From an uncultured Bacteroidota bacterium (GTDB lineage Bacteria; Bacteroidota; Bacteroidia; Chitinophagales; Chitinophagaceae): 64,000 nt of DNA. This document shows positions 36,370 to 43,962 of the stretch, in pieces (the stretch's first letter is position 1; every line of letters begins with the position of its first letter). Both the position numbers and the translations under genes were made by a program. The notes under the pieces were generated by a model. It ran no database searches, was not told the DNA's origin, and saw nothing but the letters and a program-made list of their open reading frames with translations. Location of the stretch: the NCBI GenBank assembly GCA_903835005.1, contig CAILLK010000102.1, forward strand, positions 1 to 64,000, given 5' to 3'.

Positions 36370-37079
36370 CAGAATAAATGTTCAGTTATTTCAGTTCCGG
36401 AATGGATAAAGTAATTTGTGGTAATTGCATTACGCTCTGTAATATAATGCTGGTAATTGTCCGACCAGGCTACGCGTTGCATGATGGTGTTGTTATACCT
36501 GCCTGTTATACCAATAATTAATTCAGCAGCTTCCCGTATGGCGTTATGGCCACCGTCGTTCGCTGTAATATAGTCGGCCAGTTCATTCGTTTGCACCAGG
36601 TTATTGAACATCGGGTTTGATTCCCGGCCTACCAATATCCGCAACCCGCAAATTGGCGCAAGTGACAGATCAAGTATGTCGTCAAAGAAAAAAGCGGTTT
36701 CTTCGGGTTTAATATTATGTACCGAACAGAAATGCAGCAGGGCGTCTTTTTTATTTCTGATTCCTGAATATACACAATGGAAATGCTCCCTTTTCGACAA
36801 GGTCAGTGCAGCAGCATTATGTTCGCCCGAAATGATTGCCACAACCGGGTTCTCGCCTTTACGTATAAAATGATTAAAGCGCATCATATTGATGCCCATA
36901 GAGTCAATTTCATTAAAGGGGCTGGAACCACCGGCTTCCTTAAATCCATTATTAAACACCCCGTCCCAATCGAAGACAAAAGCTTTTATGTGATGTAATT
37001 TAGCAAGAAGAGTTTCCGGGCTGGCCAGGAAACTCCCCTTGAAAAAACTTTTTATCTGTTCCGGATGTGTAATATTCAT
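36369..37079 (-). CDS. HAD phosphatase, KdsC-like (Kdo-8-phosphate phosphatase candidate)
   Basis: A 236-residue HAD-superfamily hydrolase. Motif I is VFDWDGVFNNG (nucleophile Asp and acid/base Asp), motif II ISGEHNAAA, the conserved Lys is in NKKDALLHF, and motif IV FFFDDILDLSLA. The layout, with no large cap, matches KdsC, which removes the phosphate from Kdo-8-phosphate made by KdsA. It is longer than usual KdsC (about 170-190 residues), with an N-terminal extension of some 30 residues and a C-terminal one. Its place between the transaldolase/CBS gene and kdsB supports the assignment, though substrate is inferred. Confidence 0.78.
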   Translation of the reverse strand: MNITHPEQIKSFFKGSFLASPETLLAKLHHIKAFVFDWDGVFNNGFKEAGGSSPFNEIDSMGINMMRFNHFIRKGENPVVAIISGEHNAAALTLSKREHFHCVYSGIRNKKDALLHFCSVHNIKPEETAFFFDDILDLSLAPICGLRILVGRESNPMFNNLVQTNELADYITANDGGHNAIREAAELIIGITGRYNNTIMQRVAWSDNYQHYITERNAITTNYFIHSGTEITEHLF

Positions 37080-37103
37080 TCGTCGAAAATAAACCTAAAA
37101 TGC

Positions 37104-38117
37104 TTAATATTTTTTAAGGTCCTGAATATCCAGCATTCCGGCAGGCTTACCATTATCAGTTACCAGTATCGTATCCACATTCATTTTTTTAAATAATGTA
37201 TTGGCGTCATTAAGTAGGGCATTGGCATCAACACTGATAGGTGTCTTGAATTCAAGACTGCCTATCTTCTTATCCAGTATGTGTTCACCATCATTCTGCA
37301 GCAGGCGTCTCAGATCACCATCTGTAAATACACCTTTAATTCCGCCATCGTCATTGGTAACGGTGATACAACCAAAACCAAATTCAGTCATTTTCACAAT
37401 TGCATCCTTGAGGCTGCTGTGTTCGCTCACCAATGGGTTCAAACCATTTATGGCTTCTTTCACTTTCACGGTCATCAGCCTTGTATCGCTCAGGAACTGC
37501 TCTGTGCCTATGGTTGTAAAGTTATTTTCAGTAAGGCCTTTCAGTATTTTCAGCGGCACTGTAATAGTATGCACCCCTATATTTATAGCATTGCGTACAT
37601 GCTCTGTAGTGCGCACTGAGCTGAACATAATTTTGGAATTATAGCCATAATGGTGCACGGCTTCAACGCACTGCGCAACCAATGCCAGCGCATCGTGGCC
37701 CTGGTCCTGCAACCTGCCCACGAGCGGGCATACGTAGCTTGCTCCGGCATGCATAGCCATATAAGCTTGCTGCAATGTGTAAACCAGGTGCACATTCACC
37801 ATAAGGTCCTGCTTGCGCAGCATATTACACGCACGCAGCCCCTCAAGAGAAACCGGTATTTTAAACACCGTCTTTTTAGGGTCAAGACCCAGGTCCAGCT
37901 GGCGGTGGGCTTCTTTTACCACATCTTCTGCTGTATTGCCCAGCGCTTCAATCTGTAGCACAGGCACCATTTTCGACAGTTTCACAATTGTGCTGTCCAC
38001 ATCCATAATGCCTTCGCGCACCATAAATGTAGGTGTGGTTGTCAAACCATCAAGAAAACCTAATTTGAAGCCTTCTTCAATTTCTTTCAGGTTTGCCGAA
38101 TCAAGATATAATTCCAT
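37104..38117 (-). CDS. Transaldolase-family domain fused to a KdsD-type CBS pair
   Basis: A 337-residue fusion. Residues 1-222 are a TalC/fructose-6-phosphate-aldolase-like barrel: LDSAN (4-8, Asp6), GLTTTPTF (24-31), predicted Schiff-base Lys86 in FKIP, NVHLVYT (108-114), YVCPLVGRLQDQG, and SSVRT (166-170). Residues 228-337 are two CBS domains; GVFTDGDLRR (262-271) is the hallmark of the CBS region of arabinose-5-phosphate isomerases (KdsD/KpsF). In TalC the TTNP Asn is conserved but here it is Thr28, and the usual Thr of NVTLIFS is His110. It probably acts in supply or control of the Kdo precursor arabinose-5-phosphate. This is inferred from neighbours; the true activity is unknown. Confidence 0.82.
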   Translation of the reverse strand: MELYLDSANLKEIEEGFKLGFLDGLTTTPTFMVREGIMDVDSTIVKLSKMVPVLQIEALGNTAEDVVKEAHRQLDLGLDPKKTVFKIPVSLEGLRACNMLRKQDLMVNVHLVYTLQQAYMAMHAGASYVCPLVGRLQDQGHDALALVAQCVEAVHHYGYNSKIMFSSVRTTEHVRNAINIGVHTITVPLKILKGLTENNFTTIGTEQFLSDTRLMTVKVKEAINGLNPLVSEHSSLKDAIVKMTEFGFGCITVTNDDGGIKGVFTDGDLRRLLQNDGEHILDKKIGSLEFKTPISVDANALLNDANTLFKKMNVDTILVTDNGKPAGMLDIQDLKKY

Positions 38118-38210
38118 ATTGGTTGTTTAATTTTTTTGAAAATTGGTTTTATTTGTAAATTAATTATTAGTTACTCAACTGCGTGGCAGTGCAAATATTT
38201 CTAACAATGT

Positions 38211-38513
38211 TTACAATCTTCTAAATTTTTTTCGTGGATTTCTTTTATGATGAAAAATTGATTTTACAATTATATGCTTGTCTTCCTCTTCTATGCTGTA
38301 TACAATATTGTAGGGATATTTTTTTAATCCAAGTTCATAATTATCCTTATAAACGTTTCGCCATCTTTTTGGATATTCGCAAATAACATTTAGATCAGAT
38401 TCAACTGACTCAATAAAACCATCTGCGGCCTTTGGACTCCTCTCTTCATACCAATCTATGATTTCCTCATACTCGTTTTGAGCTCGGGTTATAAATGAAT
38501 AGGAATACATCAT
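38211..38513 (-). CDS. RelE/ParE-type toxin
   Basis: A 100-residue basic protein of the RelE/ParE fold. It has an N-terminal YSFITRAQNEYEEIIDWYEE helix, LGLKKYPYNIVYSIEE (the KxFPYxIxY strand typical of the family) and a C-terminal HHKRNPRKKF motif. Such toxins cleave mRNA on the ribosome or poison gyrase; the target here is not known. Its ATG overlaps the antitoxin stop by four bases. The pair interrupts the Kdo8N gene run between kdsA and the transaldolase/CBS gene. Confidence 0.8.
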   Translation of the reverse strand: MMYSYSFITRAQNEYEEIIDWYEERSPKAADGFIESVESDLNVICEYPKRWRNVYKDNYELGLKKYPYNIVYSIEEEDKHIIVKSIFHHKRNPRKKFRRL

Positions 38514-38758
38514 ATTTTTCGCCGGGACTTCAAAAGTTTTTCAATTCTATTTTTACTTTCAGTGGCAGAAATTAATTTTTCTGTTCCATTTTTGTATTCC
38601 TCAGTACGTCTATCCAATTCTTGTTTAAACTCATCAGAATATTCAAAGCACGATTCTTCTACCTCATCTTCCATCATAATATAAATAGCTCGGACTTTCT
38701 TGTCCTCTGCTAGTTCCAGAAAATTATGAAGCTTTTGTCGGATTTCAGTAACTGACAT
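38510..38758 (-). CDS. Antitoxin partner of the RelE/ParE-type toxin
   Basis: An 82-residue acidic protein. It begins MSVTEIRQKLHNFLELAEDKKVRAIY, followed by a long charged helical tail (EFKQELDRRTEEYKNG). The N-terminus matches the antitoxin at 45040-45285 (IRAQLHNYLDVADDKKVKAIYALVEE), so the two modules are paralogs. It likely binds and neutralises the toxin through its C-terminal helix. No clear DNA-binding motif is visible, though small antitoxins of this type often repress their own operon. Confidence 0.75.
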   Translation of the reverse strand: MSVTEIRQKLHNFLELAEDKKVRAIYIMMEDEVEESCFEYSDEFKQELDRRTEEYKNGTEKLISATESKNRIEKLLKSRRKI

Positions 38759-38807
38759 AAAAATTTAGATTTACCCCCAAATTTATTCAATTAATTTCAT
38801 TTGATTC

Positions 38808-39641
38808 TTAATTTCTGTACTTCACCTCTATTGCATGAAGCTCCAGCAGCGGCTTCAAAAATTCTTCCAGCGCATATACGCTCAACTGGCTGGCGGCATC
38901 ACAAAGTGCTTTCTCCGGGTTGGGGTGAGTTTCTATAAAAATACCATCCACACCTGAGGCTACACCAGCCCGGCTCAATACCGGTAAAAATTCCCTTGCA
39001 CCACCCTTGGCATCAGCGCTGGGTATGCCATATTTACGTATTGCATGGGTAATATCAAAAACAACCGGATAACCTATCTGTGCCATATGGTAAAAGCTAC
39101 GGGGATCAACGACCAGGTCGTTATAGCCCATAGTGTACCCTCTTTCGGTCAGAATTATCTGATCATTGCCCGATTCCAGGCATTTGGCCACCGGATGCTT
39201 CATATTATCAGGTGCCAGAAACTGGCCATGCTTTATGTTGATCACCTTGCCGGTTTTTGCTGCGGCAACCATAAGTCCGGTCTGCATACACAGGTAAGCC
39301 GGTATCTGTAGCACGTCGCAAACCTCAGCCACAGGCGCGGCATGATCGGGATAATGTATATCTGTAAGCAATGTAAACCCGAATTGCTCCTTGATTTTGG
39401 CCAGTATTTTCATGCCTTCCACCAGGCCGGGGCCATCATAATACTTCAGGCTGCTGCGGTTGTCTTTCAGGAAAGATGATTTGTAGATGATCGGAATGTT
39501 GAGCTTTGCGCTCACTTCCTTCAGCTTTTCAGCCGTTTTCATCATGATCATTTCATCTTCTATTACGCATGGACCGGAAATAAGAAACAGTTCATCTGCT
39601 CCGCAGGTAATATCACCAACCATTATTTTTTTTGCACTCAT
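38808..39641 (-). CDS. kdsA: 3-deoxy-8-phosphooctulonate synthase (metal-dependent type)
   Basis: A 277-residue enzyme that condenses arabinose-5-phosphate with phosphoenolpyruvate to Kdo-8-phosphate. Seen motifs are FLISGPCVIED (Cys25), KSSFLKDNRSS, TDIHYPDHAAPVAEVCD, NIKHGQFLAPDNMKHP, DITHAIRKYG and IETHPNPEKALCD. The Cys in the GPC motif, in place of Asn, marks the metal-dependent class typified by Aquifex, with further ligands in DITHA, IETHP and a following Asp. It lies 47 bases after kdnB with an intercistronic hairpin. A toxin-antitoxin pair separates it from the downstream genes. Confidence 0.93.
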   Translation of the reverse strand: MSAKKIMVGDITCGADELFLISGPCVIEDEMIMMKTAEKLKEVSAKLNIPIIYKSSFLKDNRSSLKYYDGPGLVEGMKILAKIKEQFGFTLLTDIHYPDHAAPVAEVCDVLQIPAYLCMQTGLMVAAAKTGKVINIKHGQFLAPDNMKHPVAKCLESGNDQIILTERGYTMGYNDLVVDPRSFYHMAQIGYPVVFDITHAIRKYGIPSADAKGGAREFLPVLSRAGVASGVDGIFIETHPNPEKALCDAASQLSVYALEEFLKPLLELHAIEVKYRN

Positions 39642-39658
39642 AATATTCGTTTTTAAGT

Positions 39659-39683
39659 GTCCTACACATTCAATGTGTGGGAC
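39659..39683. repeat. Intercistronic hairpin between kdnB and kdsA
   Basis: GTCCTACACATT pairs with AATGTGTGGGAC across a single central C, with one T-G position. It lies in the 47-base gap between kdnB and kdsA. It may moderate read-through or protect the message end. There is no T-run, so it is not a typical terminator. Confidence 0.5.
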
Positions 39684-39688
39684 ATCTA

Positions 39689-40861
39689 TTACAGTCGTTT
39701 ATACAAATCCTTAATAAAATCAATGTTCACCTTTTCCTTCCAGTTGTCGCCAATGGCATGATGCCACATAAACGGCAGGTTGTAGGCCACTTCAGCCATA
39801 GCTGTAATTTCAGCGTCGCTCCAGTTTTTGCTCAGGCCCTGAGGCAGGGTTATGTTGTGCCTTACCAGCATCTGCTTCAGTTCAGTCACGCCTTCGCCAT
39901 AAAATTCGTCCAGGTGCTGAAATACCAGGCAGTTGGCATAGCAATGCTTCTCTCCGAATATCTTCGACAACCCATAGGACATAGCATGACAAACGCCTAC
40001 TTCCGAATAGGTAAGGCTCAGCCCGCCCATCATCGAGGCCACCATCAGTTTATCATCATTCTCTGCAGTTTGACCAGCTGTATCACCAAGATAAATCTCG
40101 CGGCAAAGTTTCAGTGCCTGGTCTGCAAATGCATGGCTGTAGGCGTTATTCTTAATTCCGTTTTCCGATTCTATGCAGTGAATATAGGTATCCATACCAG
40201 TATAAAGCCATTTATCTACAGGCACGCTGGCAATCAGTTCCGGATCTAGTATTACCTGGTTGAAAACAGTCCAGTCGCACTTCAGGCCTAGTTTTTTTAC
40301 CGGCCCTGTCAGTACTGCAGTCATTGACACCTCAGCCCCTGTGCCCGATATGGTTGGCACTCCCAGGTGGTATATTCCCGGCTTTTTTATAAGGTTCAAA
40401 CCCTGGTATAGGGTAGAGGAGCCCTCATTGGTAAACATCAGCGATACCGCCTTGGCAATATCCATAATGCTGCCACCACCTATTCCTATAACACCTGAAG
40501 GCAACCCATGACCAGCCAAAATTTCATCGCGCAGTGAATCAATCTGATCGGTAGTTGGCTCGTGTGGATCAACGTCTATAAACCGCACCACATCTTTGGT
40601 TGCAGCCGGTATACGATTTGCGAGTTCCTTTCCTTCAAAGTATTTATCAACTACAAAAAGAAAGAATTGGTCATTTTCATTCCGTTTTTCAGCCAGGATG
40701 CCCTCCATCTCCGAGAAGCTCCCCCTGCCAAAAACAACCTTATCTATGTTCTTGAAATTCTTATGCATGTTATCCGAATAAAAATTAAAATCTGGCACAA
40801 CCGGGTTTAAATTGCTTTTCCAGAAACCTAACTTTATGCCCCTGATCACCTCATCGATCAT
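39689..40861 (-). CDS. kdnB: 3-deoxy-D-manno-octulosonate 8-oxidase (KdnB-like iron alcohol dehydrogenase)
   Basis: A 390-residue protein of the iron-containing alcohol dehydrogenase family that matches KdnB, which oxidises C8 of Kdo to the aldehyde for amination. Recognisable stretches are NFKNIDKVVFGRGSF, GIGGGSIMDIAKAVSLM (NAD-binding loop), LIKKPGIYHLGVPTISGTGAE, TGMDTYIHCIES with its metal histidine, GGLSLTYSEVGVCHAMSYGL, and a further His in EKHCYANC. The ATG at 40861 has an A-rich leader. An inner ATG at 40768 would give a 359-residue form that begins MHKNFK, closer to known KdnB starts. Either could be right. Confidence 0.88.
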   Translation of the reverse strand: MIDEVIRGIKLGFWKSNLNPVVPDFNFYSDNMHKNFKNIDKVVFGRGSFSEMEGILAEKRNENDQFFLFVVDKYFEGKELANRIPAATKDVVRFIDVDPHEPTTDQIDSLRDEILAGHGLPSGVIGIGGGSIMDIAKAVSLMFTNEGSSTLYQGLNLIKKPGIYHLGVPTISGTGAEVSMTAVLTGPVKKLGLKCDWTVFNQVILDPELIASVPVDKWLYTGMDTYIHCIESENGIKNNAYSHAFADQALKLCREIYLGDTAGQTAENDDKLMVASMMGGLSLTYSEVGVCHAMSYGLSKIFGEKHCYANCLVFQHLDEFYGEGVTELKQMLVRHNITLPQGLSKNWSDAEITAMAEVAYNLPFMWHHAIGDNWKEKVNIDFIKDLYKRL

Positions 40862-40920
40862 TACTTTTTAGTGACCTTTGTGATTCCCTTCGTGCCCTTT
40901 GTGGTAAAAAATCCTTTTTA

Positions 40921-42132
40921 TTACGCCATTACAGCCACCTGCATTGCTTTCTTTGCGCAGGTCGCAATGTTATTCGCCAGCGTCACAACCTCTTCATCCG
41001 TCCATGTGCAGCGGATACCAAAAGATATCAGCCTGCCGATCACTTCCTGCGATTTGGGCAATTCCAGAGTAGTATAATCCTGCGACATACCAAATACCTG
41101 TGCAGGAAGCTTTGAAGCTGTCTGCATGGTTTTCAGGTGGTCCCATTGATTGATGAAATGGTACATATTCAGAAACCAGTAGTTGAACCCGCCTATTCCT
41201 GCTTTGTTCAGTTCATCCACGGTGCGTTTTGCAGTTTCAGTATCTGGCAGGAAAAAGTTCAGGAAGGTCGCCGAATCTCCATCAGGATCAGAAAGGTGCG
41301 AGAATGAAATACCTTCAGTCTGCGAAAGTATTTCTGTTAGTGCTTTTTTATGCTTCCTGTTCACCTCACGAATATGAGGCACTTTGCGTGTCTGTGCTAA
41401 ACCTACTGCAGCATGTAGCTCGCTGATGCGGTAGTTGAAGCCAAGCACCGGGTGCTGCTCCATTCCCCTGTTATTGCCCACATGGTTATGCCCGTGATCA
41501 GAGTAAGCATCGGCTATTTTATAAATATCTTCGTCATTGGTAATGAAAATTCCGCCTTCGCCTGCAGTAGCTATCTTGAAAAAGTCAAAAGAGAAACTAC
41601 CTGTCTTGCCAAAAAGCCCTACCGAAGTGCCCTTATAAGAAGCCCCGAAAGCCTGCCCTGCATCTTCTACCAGTATCAGGTTGTGCTCTTTTACTACAGC
41701 CATAATGCTATTCATATCAGCCATAGTGCCGCACATATGCACCAGGCACACACCCTTGGTTTTGGGGGTGATAGCATTCCTGATCCCTTCGGCGCTCAGG
41801 CACAAAGTCTCATCTATTTCAGCAAACACAGGTACAGCGCCTATAAATAAAACCGCTTCAATACTTGCAATAAACGTAAACGGCGGACAAATCACCTCGT
41901 CGCCCGCACCTATTCCCGCCGAAGCCAGCGCAATAGCTATTGCTGCCGACCCGTTCGATACCGCATGGGCATATTTGGCCCCGGTTATCTTTCGTACCTC
42001 CGCCTCAAATTCTCGGGCCTTCCAGATACCATTGCGTTGCTGGTCGTTATTGTACCGGAACAGCATACCCGTTTCCAATACGTCATTGATTTCTTTGCGC
42101 TCTTCGCTGCCGAATAATTCAGTTCCTGGCAT
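40921..42132 (-). CDS. kdnA: 8-amino-3,8-dideoxy-D-manno-octulosonate transaminase (KdnA-like)
   Basis: A 403-residue PLP enzyme of the DegT/DnrJ/EryC1/StrS family beginning MPGTELFGSEERKE, as in Shewanella KdnA. It has VICPPFTFIASIEAVLFIGAVPVFAEID, EDAGQAFGASYKG, and SFSFDFFKIATAGEGG with the predicted PLP lysine. It also carries SDHGHNHVGNNRGMEQHPVLGFNYRISE. KdnA transfers an amino group from glutamate to 8-oxo-Kdo, giving Kdo8N, which replaces Kdo in the lipopolysaccharide core. Upstream ATGs would add only seven residues that are not conserved. It heads the kdn-kds run behind a TACTTTTG box. A partial copy of its start lies at 42845-42938. Confidence 0.9.
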   Translation of the reverse strand: MPGTELFGSEERKEINDVLETGMLFRYNNDQQRNGIWKAREFEAEVRKITGAKYAHAVSNGSAAIAIALASAGIGAGDEVICPPFTFIASIEAVLFIGAVPVFAEIDETLCLSAEGIRNAITPKTKGVCLVHMCGTMADMNSIMAVVKEHNLILVEDAGQAFGASYKGTSVGLFGKTGSFSFDFFKIATAGEGGIFITNDEDIYKIADAYSDHGHNHVGNNRGMEQHPVLGFNYRISELHAAVGLAQTRKVPHIREVNRKHKKALTEILSQTEGISFSHLSDPDGDSATFLNFFLPDTETAKRTVDELNKAGIGGFNYWFLNMYHFINQWDHLKTMQTASKLPAQVFGMSQDYTTLELPKSQEVIGRLISFGIRCTWTDEEVVTLANNIATCAKKAMQVAVMA

Positions 42133-42150
42133 TTTGCAAAATTTAGAGTG

Positions 42151-42158
42151 CAAAAGTA
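42151..42158 (-). promoter_or_regulatory. Candidate -7 box for kdnA
   Basis: On the minus strand this reads TACTTTTG, a perfect TAnnTTTG Bacteroidota -7 element, 18 bases before the ATG at 42132. No clear TTG -33 element is seen at the expected distance. In the duplicated copy upstream the same box is TACTTATG, with one change. Confidence 0.45.
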
Positions 42159-42295
42159 CGTTTTAAAGATTTATTAAAGGTTAAAGTTGGGGAAATGTCG
42201 CGTGTGCAATTCACATCTTCGCAGATAAATAAATACAAAATATTAATATGGAGTCCCAAGCAGCAATTTTTGCCTTACCTGAGAAAGAAGAGTAG

Positions 42296-42483
42296 TAATG
42301 CGGTCAGTACCGCTTCTTCAGCAGTCAGACCGCATTACGTTTGGGGTTTACTTGAATCGTTAAGAAGTCATTGACCCAAGAAGGCAATTTTTGAATTAAG
42401 AAAGCCCGATAGGGCTTTAAAGTGTATCGCCGGTGGTGAAACCTCCGGTTATCAGATGTAAATGCCGACCCAGTAGTGGGTCG
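42296..42483. repeat. Cluster of four palindromes (REP/BIME-like)
   Basis: Four stems follow one another: TAATGCGGTC/GACCGCATTA (42296-42305 with 42328-42337, perfect); AAAGCCC-GATA-GGGCTTT (42401-42418, perfect); CCGGTGGT/ACCTCCGG (42430-42448, one mismatch); and CGACCCA-GTAG-TGGGTCG (42466-42483, perfect). Such clusters resemble repetitive extragenic palindromes, which are often spread by REP-associated transposases. No such transposase is in the window. Confidence 0.6.
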
Positions 42484-42552
42484 AATGTAAGTTTGGATAT
42501 ACTGGAACGGCTGTAATAAATTATATTCCTGCAAAATAAAATCTAATAGAAT

Positions 42553-42780
42553 TTATTCCCATTCTTTCCGGACTTTAGTAAGATAATCCTGGAATTCAAC
42601 CGATTCTTCCTTAGTGAAGATATTTTTAAAATCCGAAGGTTTTATTTTCTTTACTTTTTGGGCAGGTTTAGCCATTTTTTTCAAATCATCATGAGTATCC
42701 AGTATATGCTCCCATTCAGCAATAGGGATAACTACTGCCGTTTTATTGCCTGTATCGTCTGAAAGGAATTGAAGAGACAT
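42553..42780 (-). CDS. Orphan antitoxin-like small protein
   Basis: A 75-residue protein, MSLQFLSDDTGNKTAVVIPIAEWEHIL and then a lysine-rich middle and an amphipathic, acidic C-terminal helix (KEESVEFQDYLTKVRKEWE). The layout resembles Phd/YefM-like antitoxins of Bacteroidota, whose first part is a small DNA-binding fold and whose tail wraps the toxin. No toxin gene accompanies it, so it is either a remnant of a module or an unrelated regulator. It lies in a segment bounded by a partial duplicate of the kdnA 5' region. Confidence 0.6.
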   Translation of the reverse strand: MSLQFLSDDTGNKTAVVIPIAEWEHILDTHDDLKKMAKPAQKVKKIKPSDFKNIFTKEESVEFQDYLTKVRKEWE

Positions 42781-43124
42781 AGATTAAATTATTCTAACGC
42801 CAAAGTTAGTATATTTTATCAAAAATCAGGTTAGAGATGCGCAATTCGCTGCCGAATATTTCAGTTCCCGGCATCTTGCAAAATTTTACGTGCATAAGTA
42901 CGTTTTAAAGATTTATTAAAGGTTAAAGTTAGGGAAATCAAAGAGACTTGATAACTCTATTGGTTTTAGCAATTTGCAACTTTTGAGTTGAACTTATTGG
43001 GTATATGGTAAATGTCAATTGTCGGTTCTTTATTGGATATGACCATGAAAGCTCACATTAATCGTGAATTATAGTGTCATAATGGCATTGATTTTTAATG
43101 TGCCTTTATGTATAGAATATAATT
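42781..43124. other. Gene-free region containing the kdnA 5' duplicate
   Basis: No open frame of interest. The main content is the 94-base duplicate described at 42845-42938. The rest is AT-rich and must contain the promoter of the exported protein gene at 43125. Confidence 0.5.
42845..42938 (-). pseudogene. Duplicate of the kdnA 5' end and its upstream region
   Basis: This stretch aligns without gaps to 42103-42196, with 8 differences in 94 bases by my count. It includes the kdnA start (reading MPGTEIFGSE in place of MPGTELFGSE), its leader, and 64 bases upstream including the -7 box. After about ten codons the similarity stops. It is a partial duplicate that cannot make a protein. The segment between the copies carries the orphan antitoxin and the palindrome cluster. 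Confidence 0.85.
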
Positions 43125-43520
43125 ATGAAACACCTGATTCTTTTTTCCTTTTTGATTAGTTTTATACAGCCTCAGGCAATTACTAGAGAGGTCTCGTCAA
43201 TAAAAATTATAAAAACCAATTTTGATATGACAATTATTGCAAGGCTTGAATGTGATAACTTCTTAAAATTTAGTGACCTTGATACATTCTATGTTACAGA
43301 TGAGAAGCAGATAAAAAAAATTGCTTCTTTGATTCATAAGGCAAAACCTACCACTAAGTTTGATAGTGTTGATACCAGGGCGAAAATGTATATATACTAT
43401 AAGTCAGGGTTTGTTGATTCATTATGTTTTGGAAGCACAACAGTATTTAGTCTCAATAATACCATAAACTTATTGCCCGATAGAGAATTGGTAGAAATAT
43501 TGGAGCAATTTAAAAAGTAG
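43125..43520 (+). CDS. Hypothetical exported protein
   Basis: Not recognised. The 131-residue product begins with a hydrophobic signal (MKHLILFSFLISFIQPQA) and continues as a small mixed alpha/beta domain with strands such as TNFDMTIIARLECDNFLKF and RAKMYIYYKSGFVDSLCFG. No catalytic motif is visible. It is the only plus-strand gene besides the 44379 gene in this island between kdnA and mnmA. Its base composition is more A/T-rich than the surrounding core genes, which fits acquisition. Confidence 0.55.
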   Translation: MKHLILFSFLISFIQPQAITREVSSIKIIKTNFDMTIIARLECDNFLKFSDLDTFYVTDEKQIKKIASLIHKAKPTTKFDSVDTRAKMYIYYKSGFVDSLCFGSTTVFSLNNTINLLPDRELVEILEQFKK

Positions 43521-43659
43521 AGTAAATTTCAATACTCACAATATCTCCATTTTTATAATTGAGGCTTATCGCCGAAATAGAAAATGCCCCATCCCATGTC
43601 TCAGCTTTTTGCACTGCCTTAGCTTTAGTGAAGACATGTTCAAGGAAACATGCGCGAAA

Positions 43660-43962
43660 TCAATCGCTGAGCCTGTTTTCAATATCCATTCGTTTATGCA
43701 AAATTCTTATTACCTCAATTACCTCTTTTTCAACCTTGTAAAAGATAAGATGGGATTTAACTTTTGATACCCTATAGCCTTTTCTAATATGGCTCATTTG
43801 CTTACCTGAATCAGGATCCATACAGATATTATTTATTACTTCGAATATCAGTTCATAATAACGGTTTGCCTGCTCGGCAGACCAATTTTGAAAAGTATAC
43901 AGCCATATTTCATCAAGATCAGAAAGTGCCTCGAAACTGATCAAGAAAGGCAATACTTTCAT
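43660..43962 (-). CDS. ParE-type toxin
   Basis: A 100-residue ParE/RelE-fold protein. It has FLISFEALSDLDEIWLYTFQNWSAEQANRYYELIF at the N-terminus, MSHIRKGYRVSKVKSHLIFYKVE in the middle, and EVIRILHKRMDIENRL at the end. These are the usual ParE landmarks (Ala-Asp-Leu-Asp-Glu-Ile-Trp helix, Arg in the GYR loop, and the VIRILHxRMD strand). ParE toxins poison DNA gyrase. Its start overlaps the antitoxin stop by four bases, the normal order for parDE. Confidence 0.88.
   Translation of the reverse strand: MKVLPFLISFEALSDLDEIWLYTFQNWSAEQANRYYELIFEVINNICMDPDSGKQMSHIRKGYRVSKVKSHLIFYKVEKEVIEVIRILHKRMDIENRLSD

Larger units (their letters stand above)
42133..42552. other. Gene-free region with promoter and palindromes upstream of kdnA
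   Basis: These 420 bases hold the kdnA promoter area, a 15-codon frame at 42249 (MESQAAIFALPEKEE) that is too short to trust, and a cluster of four hairpins at 42296-42483. A 69-codon minus frame at 42325-42534 is built on the palindromes and is not credible as a gene. Confidence 0.5.

Noticed and set aside
42325-42534. 69-codon minus-strand frame downstream of the orphan antitoxin, possible toxin
   Set aside because: It is composed of palindrome sequence and does not resemble any toxin fold.
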